Of a DNA stretch of 27,354 nucleotides, positions 1-6,899 are shown in pieces (within the stretch, counting starts at the first letter, position 1; every line of letters starts with the position of its first letter). Below the pieces are notes generated by a model, which saw only the letters and a program-made list of their open reading frames with translations, made no database searches and was not told where the DNA came from. The DNA is from Gammaproteobacteria bacterium (lineage in GTDB: Bacteria > Pseudomonadota > Gammaproteobacteria > Pseudomonadales > Halomonadaceae): assembly GCA_023485185.1 (NCBI GenBank), contig JAMCZP010000249.1, positions 1 to 27,354 on the forward strand, written 5' to 3'. Made by a program: the position numbers and the translations under genes.

Positions 1-77
1 TCACCATGCTGGTAGGCGTCATTAACGATAGGTTGCTGGTCGGGCGTCAAAGAAATGAAGCGCAAGCGACGAGACAT
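1..77 (-). CDS. 5' end of a gene cut by the window edge, possibly an IS630-type transposase
   Basis: An ATG at 77-75 opens a minus-strand frame that runs off the left edge after about 25 codons. A purine-rich ribosome binding site (AGGGAG) lies six bases upstream of the ATG, so the start looks real. The peptide begins MSRRLRFISLTPDQQ and continues to an AYQHG motif. A basic start followed by an LTPxQ segment is reminiscent of the N-terminal helix-turn-helix region of IS630-family transposases, but this is recalled similarity over 25 residues only. No inverted terminal repeat could be fixed. Its position directly left of a half attC site fits an insertion sequence that interrupted the site. 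It could equally be an unrelated small DNA-binding protein. Confidence 0.35.
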   Translation of the reverse strand, partial: MSRRLRFISLTPDQQPIVNDAYQHG

Positions 78-138
78 GGTGCATCTCCCTTGTTATAAGC
101 CTCGCTTTATACACCATAACTTATGCGAATTCACTTAG

Positions 139-171
139 TAGCGTTGGTTGCCCCTTAACCGGGCGTTATAT
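139..171 (+). repeat. Right half of an integron attC recombination site
   Basis: The segment contains GCCCCTTAACCGGGCGTTA followed by TATGC. It closely resembles, from memory, the 3' end of the Vibrio cholerae repeat (GCCCCTTAGGCGGGCGTTA), including the preceding GCGTTG. GTTATAT at 165-171 would be the R' core site, matching GTTRRRY except at one position. No matching left arm with RYYYAAC is visible upstream, where the minus-strand gene begins instead, so the site appears truncated. The next gene's ribosome binding site starts at 178, as expected for a cassette gene lying just inside its recombination point. Confidence 0.5.
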
Positions 172-189
172 GCGCACAAGGAGTAGGCT

Positions 190-1038
190 GTGTTCGACAG
201 AGAATCGCTTTTCCACATGCTGGCCAATAAGGAATGGGATTCCATTGCGAAAACCATGTATCAGAACTCGAAGCTTATTGGCTCAGACCCGGTGTTCGCG
301 CAAGCAATCCGGCTGTTCGAGTCCGAATTCTTCGCAGAAACCGACTCGCTACCACCAAGGGAAAAGAAAAAAGTATATGAGTATCCAGGCCTGGTAATCG
401 AGTTAAAGCAGCATGCGTTCTCAAAGTCATTTGTGGAAAAGTTTATTGACAGAAAGCTTGCTCTACTAAAAGAAACCAAGAGCGATAGTCTACTGAGTTA
501 TGCGGCCCAACACCAAGATCGACCACTGGCGGTTAAATTACTAAAAGAGATCCAAACAAAAACACCGGAAGTGTTAGCTGATGCGTATCGTCAGAACGTT
601 TCCATCAAAGCCACGACTACCACTAGCGAAAACCAGAAAACCACGAGGTTGTTCAAATCTCGTCAAGAACAGTTGTTTTTCGAGGCGGTGAGAGAGGCGT
701 TCCCAACTTACCACCCTTATCCTAATGTGGCAGTAAGCTGCGTTATTGATTATTCTTCCATAAGAGATATTTTGAGTACTGAAGCTCGCGAATACTTTTT
801 CAAAGCGATCATTGACAGCGTCGTCTTCGATAGCGGTAAAGGCTATGAGCCGAGATTCTTTATCGAGTTGGATAGCCATTACCATGACAATGAGCGAGCG
901 GCAAAAAACGACCGCATGAAAGATGAAATATTCAAAGCGGCAAATGTCAAGCTGATTCGAATAAGAGCCTATGATCAGAACGAAGCTACCGTGGAAAGAT
1001 TCAAGAAACTAGTTTTAGAAGTGATGCGTGGCTTATGA
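190..1038 (+). CDS. DUF2726 domain protein, putative integron cassette gene
   Basis: This 282-residue soluble protein starts at GTG, six bases after AAGGAG at 178-183. The C-terminal third, about residues 155-280, fits DUF2726: an FFEAVREAFP helix, a VAVSCVIDYSSI segment, then FFIELDSHYH and a final KLIRIRAYD strand. The conserved acidic residues and the IELDSHYH/KAANVKLIRI layout suggest a restriction-endonuclease-like fold, although no nuclease activity is established for the family. The N-terminal half is helical, charged and not recognised. The gene sits between a half attC and a complete attC, so it is probably the payload of one mobile cassette. It looks more AT-rich than the housekeeping genes to its right, consistent with transfer. 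No signal peptide or membrane segment is visible. Its biological role is unknown. Confidence 0.75.
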   Translation: MFDRESLFHMLANKEWDSIAKTMYQNSKLIGSDPVFAQAIRLFESEFFAETDSLPPREKKKVYEYPGLVIELKQHAFSKSFVEKFIDRKLALLKETKSDSLLSYAAQHQDRPLAVKLLKEIQTKTPEVLADAYRQNVSIKATTTTSENQKTTRLFKSRQEQLFFEAVREAFPTYHPYPNVAVSCVIDYSSIRDILSTEAREYFFKAIIDSVVFDSGKGYEPRFFIELDSHYHDNERAAKNDRMKDEIFKAANVKLIRIRAYDQNEATVERFKKLVLEVMRGL

Positions 1039-1052
1039 GTAAAAAGAAAAAC

Positions 1053-1119
1053 ATCTAACAATCGGCTCCAAGGGACGTCGGCGCAGACGCGCCGACGTCC
1101 CTGAGCCTAAGCGTTATGC
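1053..1119 (+). repeat. Complete integron attC site (59-base element)
   Basis: The site opens with ATCTAAC at 1053-1059, a perfect RYYYAAC core, and closes with GTTATGC at 1113-1119, which deviates from GTTRRRY at one base. Between them is a 14-bp perfect inverted repeat, 1071-1084 with 1089-1102, around an AGAC loop. It is extended by GGCTC at 1064-1068 pairing with GAGCC at 1103-1107, leaving two unpaired bases on the left arm. Extrahelical bases and imperfect core symmetry are hallmarks of attC sites folded on one strand by the integron integrase. It begins 15 bases after the preceding stop codon, as usual for cassettes. The hairpin could also act as a terminator, but no T-tract follows. 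Confidence 0.8.
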
Positions 1120-1191
1120 CGTTTCCCTCTCCTCCATCTCCGGCATGCTAGAATTAAAGCGTAAACCTGCTAAGCGAAGAGGTTCCGCGTC

Positions 1192-1365
1192 ATGAGGCTC
1201 GAACAATTCATTCAAGAGACAAAAGGACTTGCAACTCAGCACGATGAAGGGATCTATGCGGCTTGGCTCTCTCTTGCCGAACAGCGGCTTGATGAGCTTG
1301 AGACTGGTAAAGTTCAAGGGGTGTCATGGGAAGAAATTAAAAGCCAACTAAAGCGTCCCTTGTAA
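1192..1365 (+). CDS. Small addiction-module-like protein (57 residues)
   Basis: ATG at 1192 opens a 57-codon frame ending in TAA at 1363-1365; GAAGAGG lies about 10 bases upstream. The peptide has a short helical start, then WLSLAEQRLDELETGKVQGV and a closing VSWEEIKSQLK helix. A central Trp, an (A/E)xRLDELExGK segment and a V(S/P)xEE(I/V) tail are typical of small addiction-module antitoxins of the PF09720 type. No RelE/ParE toxin follows directly: the next gene, 35 bases downstream, is nuclease-like, and the nearest toxin is yoeB, which has its own antitoxin. It may be an orphan antitoxin or may work with the neighbouring 152-residue protein. The family assignment is by motif only. Confidence 0.5.
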   Translation: MRLEQFIQETKGLATQHDEGIYAAWLSLAEQRLDELETGKVQGVSWEEIKSQLKRPL

Positions 1366-1400
1366 TGGCTTAATTACAGGCTCAGATTTTTGGGAGTGTC

Positions 1401-1859
1401 ATGGAGTTATCCAAAGCTCAAATAGGCAAATGCGGTGAACTTCTAGTTCAATACCGTCTCCTTTTGTGCGGGATAGAGTCTGCTCCAATGAGCACCGACA
1501 CAGGCGTTGATCTCGTTGCGTTCTCTCCCAAAGATGGAGACGCCCGAACAATACAAGTGAAGACCAACCATAGAGCAAAACCAGGAGGTGGTTCAGGTAA
1601 GGCAGCTTTAGATTGGTGGCTGCGCGAGGATTCGCCCGCTGAGCTTGTCGCTTTTATCGATCTTTCTAGCGAACAAGTCTGGCTAATGACTCACCCAGAG
1701 GTAGGGGTAGTCGCGCAGCAGCGCTCGGGAGGTCGTTTTCACTTGTATATGTATACGGATCCAACTGCACAACCGAGGAAGAAGGATCGTCTGATTCATC
1801 AGTGGGAATTTCAGCGATTTCTTCTTGAGAATCATGTGCACAATACGTTCAAAATCTAA
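1401..1859 (+). CDS. PD-(D/E)XK-like protein of unknown function
   Basis: This 152-residue protein starts at ATG 1401 with GGGAG five bases upstream. Its N-terminal half has the layout of a PD-(D/E)XK nuclease-like fold: KxGE near residue 12 (GKCGELLVQYRLLLCGI), then TGVDLVAF around 34-41, then the TIQVKT motif around 49-54. The D...QVK spacing is what is seen in many small predicted nucleases carried by integrons and islands. The C-terminal half is a mixed region ending in a helical LIHQWEFQRFLLENH. No membrane segment or signal peptide is visible. The stop codon lies inside an ATCTAAC sequence that resembles the start of another attC site. The gene may share a cassette with the 57-residue gene before it. 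Target and function are unknown. Confidence 0.6.
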   Translation: MELSKAQIGKCGELLVQYRLLLCGIESAPMSTDTGVDLVAFSPKDGDARTIQVKTNHRAKPGGGSGKAALDWWLREDSPAELVAFIDLSSEQVWLMTHPEVGVVAQQRSGGRFHLYMYTDPTAQPRKKDRLIHQWEFQRFLLENHVHNTFKI

Positions 1860-1895
1860 CCAATGCAGGCAAGTGACACTCCTGACGTCGCGCCC
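1854..1895 (+). repeat. Possible left half of a degenerate attC site
   Basis: ATCTAAC at 1854-1860 is a perfect RYYYAAC core and overlaps the stop codon of the preceding gene, the same arrangement as at the complete attC site. The following bases include GCAGGCAAGTGAC and CTGACGTCGCGCC, but no convincing partner arm or GTTRRRY end was found before the yefM promoter. This would be a truncated or decayed site, or chance. Confidence 0.25.
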
Positions 1896-1923
1896 TGCTG
1901 CTGGCATCATGAAAACGCTCGTC

Positions 1924-1951
1924 TTGACGTACGTGCGTAGTAACGTACACT
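1924..1951 (+). promoter_or_regulatory. Putative yefM-yoeB promoter with overlapping palindromic operator
   Basis: TTGACG at 1924-1929 and TACACT at 1946-1951 are spaced by 16 bases and resemble sigma-70 -35 and -10 elements. The spacer is flanked by ACGTACG and CGTAC copies that form an imperfect inverted repeat over the promoter. Type II antitoxins of the Phd/YefM family usually autorepress through such palindromes, and E. coli YefM sites have a related TGTACA core, so this is a reasonable operator candidate. Confidence 0.45.
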
Positions 1952-1983
1952 TTATGAAGAACTGAACACATTAGAGGTGCGTC

Positions 1984-2226
1984 ATGACCGGAATTACAGC
2001 AACTGAGGCACGTAGCAACCTTTACCGGTTGATAGATGAAACAGCCGAGTCCCACCAGCCAGTCGTCATTATGGGGAAGCGGAACAGTGCCGTTTTGGTA
2101 TCCGAAGAAGATTGGTCTGCCATTCAGGAAACGCTTTATCTGCTCTCCGTACCCGGTATGCGGGAATCGATTCGTGAGGGGATAAATACCCCGGTAGCTG
2201 AATGCGATAAGGAGTTGGACTGGTGA
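1984..2226 (+). CDS. yefM: Antitoxin of the Phd/YefM family
   Basis: This 80-residue protein starts at ATG 1984, preceded by AGAGGT. Its N-terminus (MTGITATEARSNLYRLID) is the usual Phd/YefM DNA-binding start, followed by a PVVIMGKRNSAVLVSEEDW core in which the KRNSAVLVS strand is diagnostic. The C-terminal part, about residues 55-80, is the flexible toxin-binding tail, with the LYLLSVPGM segment common in YefM. It should neutralise the YoeB toxin encoded next, and the complex should repress its own promoter. The stop codon overlaps the toxin start, so the genes are translationally coupled. The pair lies at the boundary between accessory DNA and the modF-ilvC region. Confidence 0.88.
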   Translation: MTGITATEARSNLYRLIDETAESHQPVVIMGKRNSAVLVSEEDWSAIQETLYLLSVPGMRESIREGINTPVAECDKELDW

Positions 2227-2486
2227 CATGGAAGTTGGTCTACACCAAGCAAGCCCAGAAAGATGCAAAGAAACTTGCCTCCAGCGGCCTTAAACCAAAA
2301 GCCCAGGAACTGTTGGCACTGATTGCAGAAGATCCTTACCGCAAGCCGCCTCCGTTTGAGAAGCTTATTGGTGATCTTGCGGGAGCCTATTCTCGCCGCA
2401 TCAATATTCAGCATCGCCTGGTGTATCAAGTGCTCGAAGACGAGCGAACGGTAAAAGTTCTCAGGCTCTGGAGTCACTACGAATAA
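2223..2486 (+). CDS. yoeB: mRNA interferase toxin of the Txe/YoeB family
   Basis: This 87-residue basic protein starts at GTG 2223 and overlaps the antitoxin stop by four bases; no in-frame ATG is better placed. The fold follows RelE/YoeB: an opening MTWKLVYTKQAQKDAKKL, a central PFEKLIGDLAGAYSRRI, then HRLVYQV and a C-terminal VLRLWSHYE. The key residues of YoeB (the SRRI arginines, the HRLVY motif, and the penultimate-region His-Tyr pair) are all present, so the toxin looks intact. YoeB proteins bind the ribosomal A site and cleave translated mRNA, halting growth until the antitoxin is restored. The gene probably serves stabilisation of this mobile region or a stress response; the sequence cannot tell these apart. 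Confidence 0.88.
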   Translation: MTWKLVYTKQAQKDAKKLASSGLKPKAQELLALIAEDPYRKPPPFEKLIGDLAGAYSRRINIQHRLVYQVLEDERTVKVLRLWSHYE

Positions 2487-2586
2487 TTTATGACCCCGCC
2501 GCTTTTGCCGGGAAATGCATACCGCTGCGCGTCACCAAAATAGCCACAAAGCCCAGCGCTAGCGCCTAGCCGAGCTGCCCCGCCGA

Positions 2587-4074
2587 CTAATGATTTTTCT
2601 CCAACGCCAAATGGTTATCTATCTCTTTTATCTTGTCTTCCGTGTGGTGATTCACGTAAAGCACCGTGGTTTCTTTGCCTTCACAGATTTTCTCGATAAG
2701 CGCTAGCACCAGCTGGCGGTTCATATCGTCCAGGCCGAGGCAGGGCTCGTCTAGGATCAATAGCGGCGGGTGCTTCACCATGGCGCGGGCGATAAGTAGC
2801 AGACGCTGGTCGCCATAGGAGAGTTTGTTAAAGGGCTGATCGGTGCGCTCTTGCATGCCGAGTAGTTCGAGCCACTGATCGGCAATTTTTTTCTGATGAT
2901 CGGTAGATTTTGAGTACATGCCGATGCTGTCGTAGAAGCCTGAAATAATCACGTTTTTGCAGCTGGTGCTAACACGATACTCCCACTGTAGGGCGGTGGA
3001 GACATAGCCGATAAACTGCTTGATCTGCCAGATGCTTTCACCGTTACCGCGCTGAAAGCCAAATACGAAAATATCATTGGTGTAGCACTGCGGGTGATCC
3101 CCCGTGATCAAGGACAAGACGCCTGTTTTACCGCTACCGTTAGGGCCGCTCAATTGCCAGTGCTGGCCCTGCTCTATGGTCCAGTCGAGCTTATCGACAA
3201 TCACGGTATCGCCGTATTGGATAGTCGCTTGCTTGAGTTTCACCAACGGCTGGATGGGATCGAGAGCGGGTAGTTGGTTGGCGGGGTCGGCCTCGGGCAC
3301 GCTGAGGTCGGTGGTTTTCAAATGTAGCAGTTGGTACAGCTCATTAAAGGCGGCTTCGTCCTGGCGCTCTACGGTGAACGCTAATCGGCCACTATCTCCC
3401 CGTTGTTTATCCCCTCTCTTTTTCTCCAAGCGCTCTTTATCCAGATAGGCTACATGGGTAATGAAGTCTGGCATTTCATCAAAGCGGTTCAGCACCATCA
3501 CCATGGGAACGGTGTCGATAATGGAAGCGAGATGGGCTTGCAGCATGGCGAGGGTGTCGACGTCCAAACCATCAAACGGCTCGTCTAAAATCAGTAGGTC
3601 CGGCTTGCTCGCCAGCGCACGAATCAGCATGACCTTGCGGGTTTCGCCGGTGGAGAGTTTACGAAAGGCGCGGTCAAGCAGCTTGCTCAGCCCGAACTTT
3701 TCGACCAGTTCACTTGCGAGTTCAGGGTCTTTACACTGCTCGAAAATCATTTCACTCACGGGGGTGCCGAGTGAAATGACATCCATGATATCGGCATCAT
3801 CTTTTTTCAGCTCTTTGGCGATGAGTTCGGCCTGCGCTTCGAAAGAGACCAACCCAACGTTTTGGGGAAGCCCTTGAACAGTGCCCGCTTCAATTTTGCC
3901 AATGCCCGCCAGCGCTGCCGCAAGGGCCGACTTGCCTGAGCCATTGGTGCCAGTGATAACCCAATGCTGCTGGGGTTCGATGATCCAATCAATCTCGCTT
4001 AGGGTGAAGCGATCATCAAAACTGATCGTCGCTTTGTTTAGCTGAATACGCGCTAAGCGGCTTGAAGGCTCCAT
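2587..4074 (-). CDS. modF: Tandem ABC ATPase of the ModF/PhrA type
   Basis: This 495-residue cytoplasmic protein carries two ABC ATPase domains and no membrane segments. Domain one has Walker A GTNGSGKS at about 42-49, signature LSTGE at 140-144 and Walker B LLILDEP near 160-166. Domain two has GPNGSGKT near 310-317, LSYGDQR near 418-424 and LLILDEP near 438-444. Segments such as VLNRFDEMPDF, ITGDHPQ and YDSIGMY match E. coli ModF, once described as a photorepair protein (PhrA), and the length agrees (about 490). The family is named after its location in the E. coli molybdate region, but its role remains poorly defined, and no molybdate permease gene is present here. The start at 4074 has AAGGAG eight bases upstream. 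It lies downstream of the ilvC terminator and so probably has its own promoter. Confidence 0.85.
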   Translation of the reverse strand: MEPSSRLARIQLNKATISFDDRFTLSEIDWIIEPQQHWVITGTNGSGKSALAAALAGIGKIEAGTVQGLPQNVGLVSFEAQAELIAKELKKDDADIMDVISLGTPVSEMIFEQCKDPELASELVEKFGLSKLLDRAFRKLSTGETRKVMLIRALASKPDLLILDEPFDGLDVDTLAMLQAHLASIIDTVPMVMVLNRFDEMPDFITHVAYLDKERLEKKRGDKQRGDSGRLAFTVERQDEAAFNELYQLLHLKTTDLSVPEADPANQLPALDPIQPLVKLKQATIQYGDTVIVDKLDWTIEQGQHWQLSGPNGSGKTGVLSLITGDHPQCYTNDIFVFGFQRGNGESIWQIKQFIGYVSTALQWEYRVSTSCKNVIISGFYDSIGMYSKSTDHQKKIADQWLELLGMQERTDQPFNKLSYGDQRLLLIARAMVKHPPLLILDEPCLGLDDMNRQLVLALIEKICEGKETTVLYVNHHTEDKIKEIDNHLALEKNH

Positions 4075-4103
4075 CGATGCACTCCTTATTGTTTATGAGA
4101 CAA

Positions 4104-4139
4104 AAAAGCCGAGCATATCGTGGCGATATCTCGGCTTTT
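4104..4139 (-). terminator. Rho-independent terminator after ilvC
   Basis: AAAAGCCGAG-C-ATATCG at 4104-4120 pairs with CGATATCTCGGCTTTT at 4124-4139 around a TGG loop, with one bulged base. Read on the minus strand, the stem ends in a run of T after CTCGGC, making a strong terminator 50 bases past the ilvC stop. The plus-strand reading also has a short T-run. Confidence 0.85.
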
Positions 4140-4188
4140 AGATGACTTAACGGGCTACTCTTTGACGAGCTATCATTTAATCAGCCGA

Positions 4189-5661
4189 TTAAATGATCTT
4201 CTTCATGTCCGCCATGTGGCCGCGAAGCACTGCGCCAACGGCTTCAACGGGGTGAGCGCGGAGTGCATCGTTGACTTCGATCAAACGCGCGTTATCAACG
4301 CCGTTGTCGTCCAGATCCAGGCCTTTACCGATAACATCGGATTTGATGCCTTTCATAAAGTCAGCCAGTAGCGGCACACAAGCGTGGTTGTAGAGGTAGC
4401 AACCGTATTCCGCTGTGTCAGAGATAGTCGCGTTCATCTCGTAAAGTTTCTTACGCGCAATAGTATTGGCGATAAGCGGCGTTTCGTGGAGCGACTCATA
4501 GTAAGCAGACTCGGCGATGATGCCCGCCGCCGTCATGGTTTCAAAAGCAAGCTCAACACCCGCTTTAACCATCGCCACCATCAAGATGCCGTTGTCGAAG
4601 TACTCCTGTTCAGTAATTTCTACGTTACCGGCAGGGGTTTTCTCGAAGTTGGTTTCTGCTGTTTCGGCACGCCATTTGAGCAGGTTTGCGTCATCGTTGG
4701 CCCAGTCTTCCATCATCGTTTTAGAGAAGTGGCCACTGATGATGTCGTCTTGGTGCTTGTTGTACAGCGGGCGCATGATCTCTTTCAGCTCTTCAGCAAG
4801 ATCAAAGGCTTTGATCTTGGCTGGGTTAGAAAGACGATCCAGCATGTTGGTCACGCCGCCGTATTTCAGTGCTTCAGTGATGTTTTCCCAGCCATACTGG
4901 ATCAGCTTAGAGGCGTAGCCAGGCTCGATACCTTCTTCGATCATTTTGTCGAAGCAAAGGATAGAACCGGTTTGCAGCATGCCGCAAAGGATCGTTTGCT
5001 CACCCATCAGGTCGGATTTAACTTCCGCGATGAAAGAGGACATCAATACGCCCGCTTTGTGGCCGCCAGTACCTACTGCGTAGGCTTTTGCCAGGGCAAG
5101 GCCTTCGCCTTTAGGATCATTGTCTTCGTGAACAGCGATCAAGGTGGGAACACCGAAACCGCGCACGTATTCAGCGCGCACTTCAGAACCCGGGCACTTA
5201 GGCGCTACCATGATGACAGTTAAGTCTTCACGGACTTTCATGCCTTCTTCTACGATGTTGAACCCGTGAGAGTAAGACAGGCAAGCGCCCTGCTTCATCA
5301 GCGGCATTACCGCCGTTACAACAGAGGTGTGCTGCTTATCGGGGGTCAGGTTCAAAACTACATCGGCTGTGGGGATCAGCTCTTCGTAGGTACCGACTGT
5401 AAAACCGTTTTCGGTAGCGTTTTTCCAAGACTGACGCTTTTGTTCAATGGCTTCTGGGCGCAGTGCGTAAGAGACGTCTAAGCCGCTGTCGCGTAGGTTC
5501 AAACCTTGGTTAAGGCCTTGAGCACCACAGCCGATGACGACCATTTTTTTACCTTTTAACGCGTCGACGCCATCGGCAAATTCAGAGCTGTACATAAAAC
5601 GGCATTTGGCGAGTTCAGCCAGTTGCTCGCGAAGCGGCAGCGTATTGAAGTAGTTAGCCAT
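4189..5661 (-). CDS. ilvC: Ketol-acid reductoisomerase, class II (long form)
   Basis: IlvC converts 2-acetolactate and 2-aceto-2-hydroxybutyrate to dihydroxy acids in valine, isoleucine and leucine synthesis, using NADPH and Mg2+. The 490-residue product is the long enterobacterial-type enzyme with a duplicated knotted C-terminal domain. GCGAQG at 44-49 is the nucleotide loop. Arg68, Arg76 and Ser78 match the NADPH-specificity residues of the E. coli enzyme. VKSDLMGEQ carries the metal-binding Asp and first Glu, and ELAFETM and YESLHE lie in the second domain. The start was set at 5661 (MANYFNTL) rather than the ATG at 5670 because AGGA is spaced eight bases from the former and MANYF matches E. 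coli. It is divergent from ilvY and transcribed alone, with a terminator after it. Confidence 0.97.
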   Translation of the reverse strand: MANYFNTLPLREQLAELAKCRFMYSSEFADGVDALKGKKMVVIGCGAQGLNQGLNLRDSGLDVSYALRPEAIEQKRQSWKNATENGFTVGTYEELIPTADVVLNLTPDKQHTSVVTAVMPLMKQGACLSYSHGFNIVEEGMKVREDLTVIMVAPKCPGSEVRAEYVRGFGVPTLIAVHEDNDPKGEGLALAKAYAVGTGGHKAGVLMSSFIAEVKSDLMGEQTILCGMLQTGSILCFDKMIEEGIEPGYASKLIQYGWENITEALKYGGVTNMLDRLSNPAKIKAFDLAEELKEIMRPLYNKHQDDIISGHFSKTMMEDWANDDANLLKWRAETAETNFEKTPAGNVEITEQEYFDNGILMVAMVKAGVELAFETMTAAGIIAESAYYESLHETPLIANTIARKKLYEMNATISDTAEYGCYLYNHACVPLLADFMKGIKSDVIGKGLDLDDNGVDNARLIEVNDALRAHPVEAVGAVLRGHMADMKKII

Positions 5662-5772
5662 CGTTAACATCCTAAATATTTATGATCACCATATCGATGT
5701 GAGCCACACCGACACGAAAAAGGGAGACATAGCCGCTCAATGCAAGATCCAGCGCCATGTGGATAAGGACAA

Positions 5773-5778
5773 TCTATA
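5773..5778 (-). promoter_or_regulatory. Possible -10 element of the ilvC promoter
   Basis: On the minus strand the sequence reads TATAGA, about 110 bases upstream of the ilvC start. Seventeen bases further upstream no good -35 hexamer is seen; that position falls at the edge of the left arm of the inverted repeat. A poor -35 overlapped by an activator site fits a promoter that depends on IlvY, as known for E. coli ilvC. Confidence 0.3.
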
Positions 5779-5797
5779 CAAGAGTGAGCATTTCTTA

Positions 5798-5845
5798 AAT
5801 TGATATATTTGCAACAGCGTATCCCGATTTTTGCAAATATCAATT
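5798..5845. promoter_or_regulatory. Inverted repeat in the ilvC-ilvY intergenic region, putative IlvY operator
   Basis: AATTGATATATTTGCAA at 5798-5814 is mirrored by TTGCAAATATCAATT at 5831-5845, the same word in inverted orientation apart from two extra bases in the left arm. Each arm is also partly palindromic around TTGCAA. In E. coli, IlvY binds tandem operators between ilvY and ilvC, represses its own gene and activates ilvC when acetolactate or acetohydroxybutyrate is bound. The repeat ends 13 bases before the chosen ilvY start, fitting autorepression. Confidence 0.6.
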
Positions 5846-5857
5846 ATGATGGTGTTT

Positions 5858-6736
5858 ATGAATTATAAAATTTTAAAACAGTTCCTCGCCTTGGCAGAAA
5901 CCCTGCATTTTGGCCGCGCCAGCGATGAGTGCTATATCAGCATCTCTGCCTTGTCGCGCAATATTCGGCATTTAGAAGAGGAGCTGGGGGTGTCGCTGTT
6001 TAACCGCGACAACCGCACCGTAGTGTTGACCCAGGAGGGGCAAAAATTTCTCAAGTACGCCCGCGATGCCAGTAGTCAATGGAACTTGATTCGTCATGAA
6101 TTAACCGACAATTCTGATCAGCTAAGCGGTGAAATCAGCTTATATGGCTCCGTTACCGCCAGCTACAGCTTTTTATACGAGCTACTGCGCCGCTTTCGTA
6201 TTGCCTACCCGGTGATTGAGATCAAATTGCGCACGGGTGATCCAGAACATGCTATTGCCCGCGTTCTGGATGGTAAGGAAGACCTCAGCATTGCCGCGCA
6301 GCCTGCCAACCTGCCGCGTGGCTTGGCTTTTAAACCCATTGCTACGTCACCTTTACTGTTTATTGCGCCTGTTGAGCAGCAAGTGCCGAATGTGCCTACT
6401 AACACGCCCATTACACCGGCAGAGTGGGCCAGCATTCCTATGATCCTATCGGAGAGCGGTGTCTCTAGAACCCGCGTGGATGAGTGGTTTCGCCAGCAAG
6501 ACATCTCCCCGCGCATTTATGCACAAGTCACCGGTAATGAAGCCATTGTGAGTATGGTGAGCCTGGGCTTTGGGATTGGCGTGGTGCCCAAAATCGTCCT
6601 CGACAATAGTCCCTTGGTGGATCGCATTCGTGTGCTCGACGTGACGCCGGAACTGGAACCCTACGATATTGGTTTGTTTACCCTGAAGAAAAACCTAAAA
6701 AATCCCTTGGTCGATGCGTTTTGGAGCTTAATGTAA
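5858..6736 (+). CDS. ilvY: LysR-type transcriptional regulator IlvY
   Basis: This 292-residue LysR-family protein is encoded divergently from ilvC. Residues 1-60 form the winged helix-turn-helix (FLALAETLHFGRASDE, ALSRNIRHLEEELG, LFNRDNRTVVLT), and the rest is the inducer-binding domain. Segments such as GEISLYGSVTASYSFL, IEIKLRTGDPEHA, NEAIVSMVSLGFGIGVVP and ENSP-like DNSPLVDR follow E. coli IlvY closely. IlvY senses the IlvC substrates acetolactate and acetohydroxybutyrate and activates ilvC. The start was set at ATG 5858 (MNYKILKQF), which aligns with the family N-terminus; in-frame ATGs at 5846 and 5849 are possible alternatives and would extend into the inverted repeat. No strong terminator follows; the next gene is convergent. 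Confidence 0.9.
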   Translation: MNYKILKQFLALAETLHFGRASDECYISISALSRNIRHLEEELGVSLFNRDNRTVVLTQEGQKFLKYARDASSQWNLIRHELTDNSDQLSGEISLYGSVTASYSFLYELLRRFRIAYPVIEIKLRTGDPEHAIARVLDGKEDLSIAAQPANLPRGLAFKPIATSPLLFIAPVEQQVPNVPTNTPITPAEWASIPMILSESGVSRTRVDEWFRQQDISPRIYAQVTGNEAIVSMVSLGFGIGVVPKIVLDNSPLVDRIRVLDVTPELEPYDIGLFTLKKNLKNPLVDAFWSLM

Positions 6737-6899
6737 GCCCTACCTAATTAAGCCCTAGGCGCTGTTTTTTAGCGACCCGCCAACCGCATCACCCCCCCTT
6801 CATATCTGCTAACAGCCGAATAGCGAGACTCTGCTGTCCAGTGCGCAGTGTTGGGTGTACTCGGCGGGTTTAAACTGCCTTTACGATCTAAAACAAACC

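Noticed and set aside
1114..1317. Minus-strand open frame across the attC end and the 57-residue gene
   Set aside because: It starts inside another gene and crosses the attC core; the plus-strand frame has the better start and motif pattern.
2136..2477. Minus-strand open frame opposite yefM-yoeB
   Set aside because: The plus-strand antitoxin and toxin show clear family motifs, coupling and ribosome binding sites; the antisense frame has none.
2487..2586. GC-rich gap after yoeB as a further attC site
   Set aside because: No RYYYAAC or GTTRRRY pair with matching arms was found in these 100 bases.
4384..5223. Long plus-strand open frame of 279 codons opposite ilvC
   Set aside because: It lies wholly inside ilvC on the other strand, has a composition unlike a folded protein (many Arg, His and Phe) and no recognisable motif; ilvC is certain.
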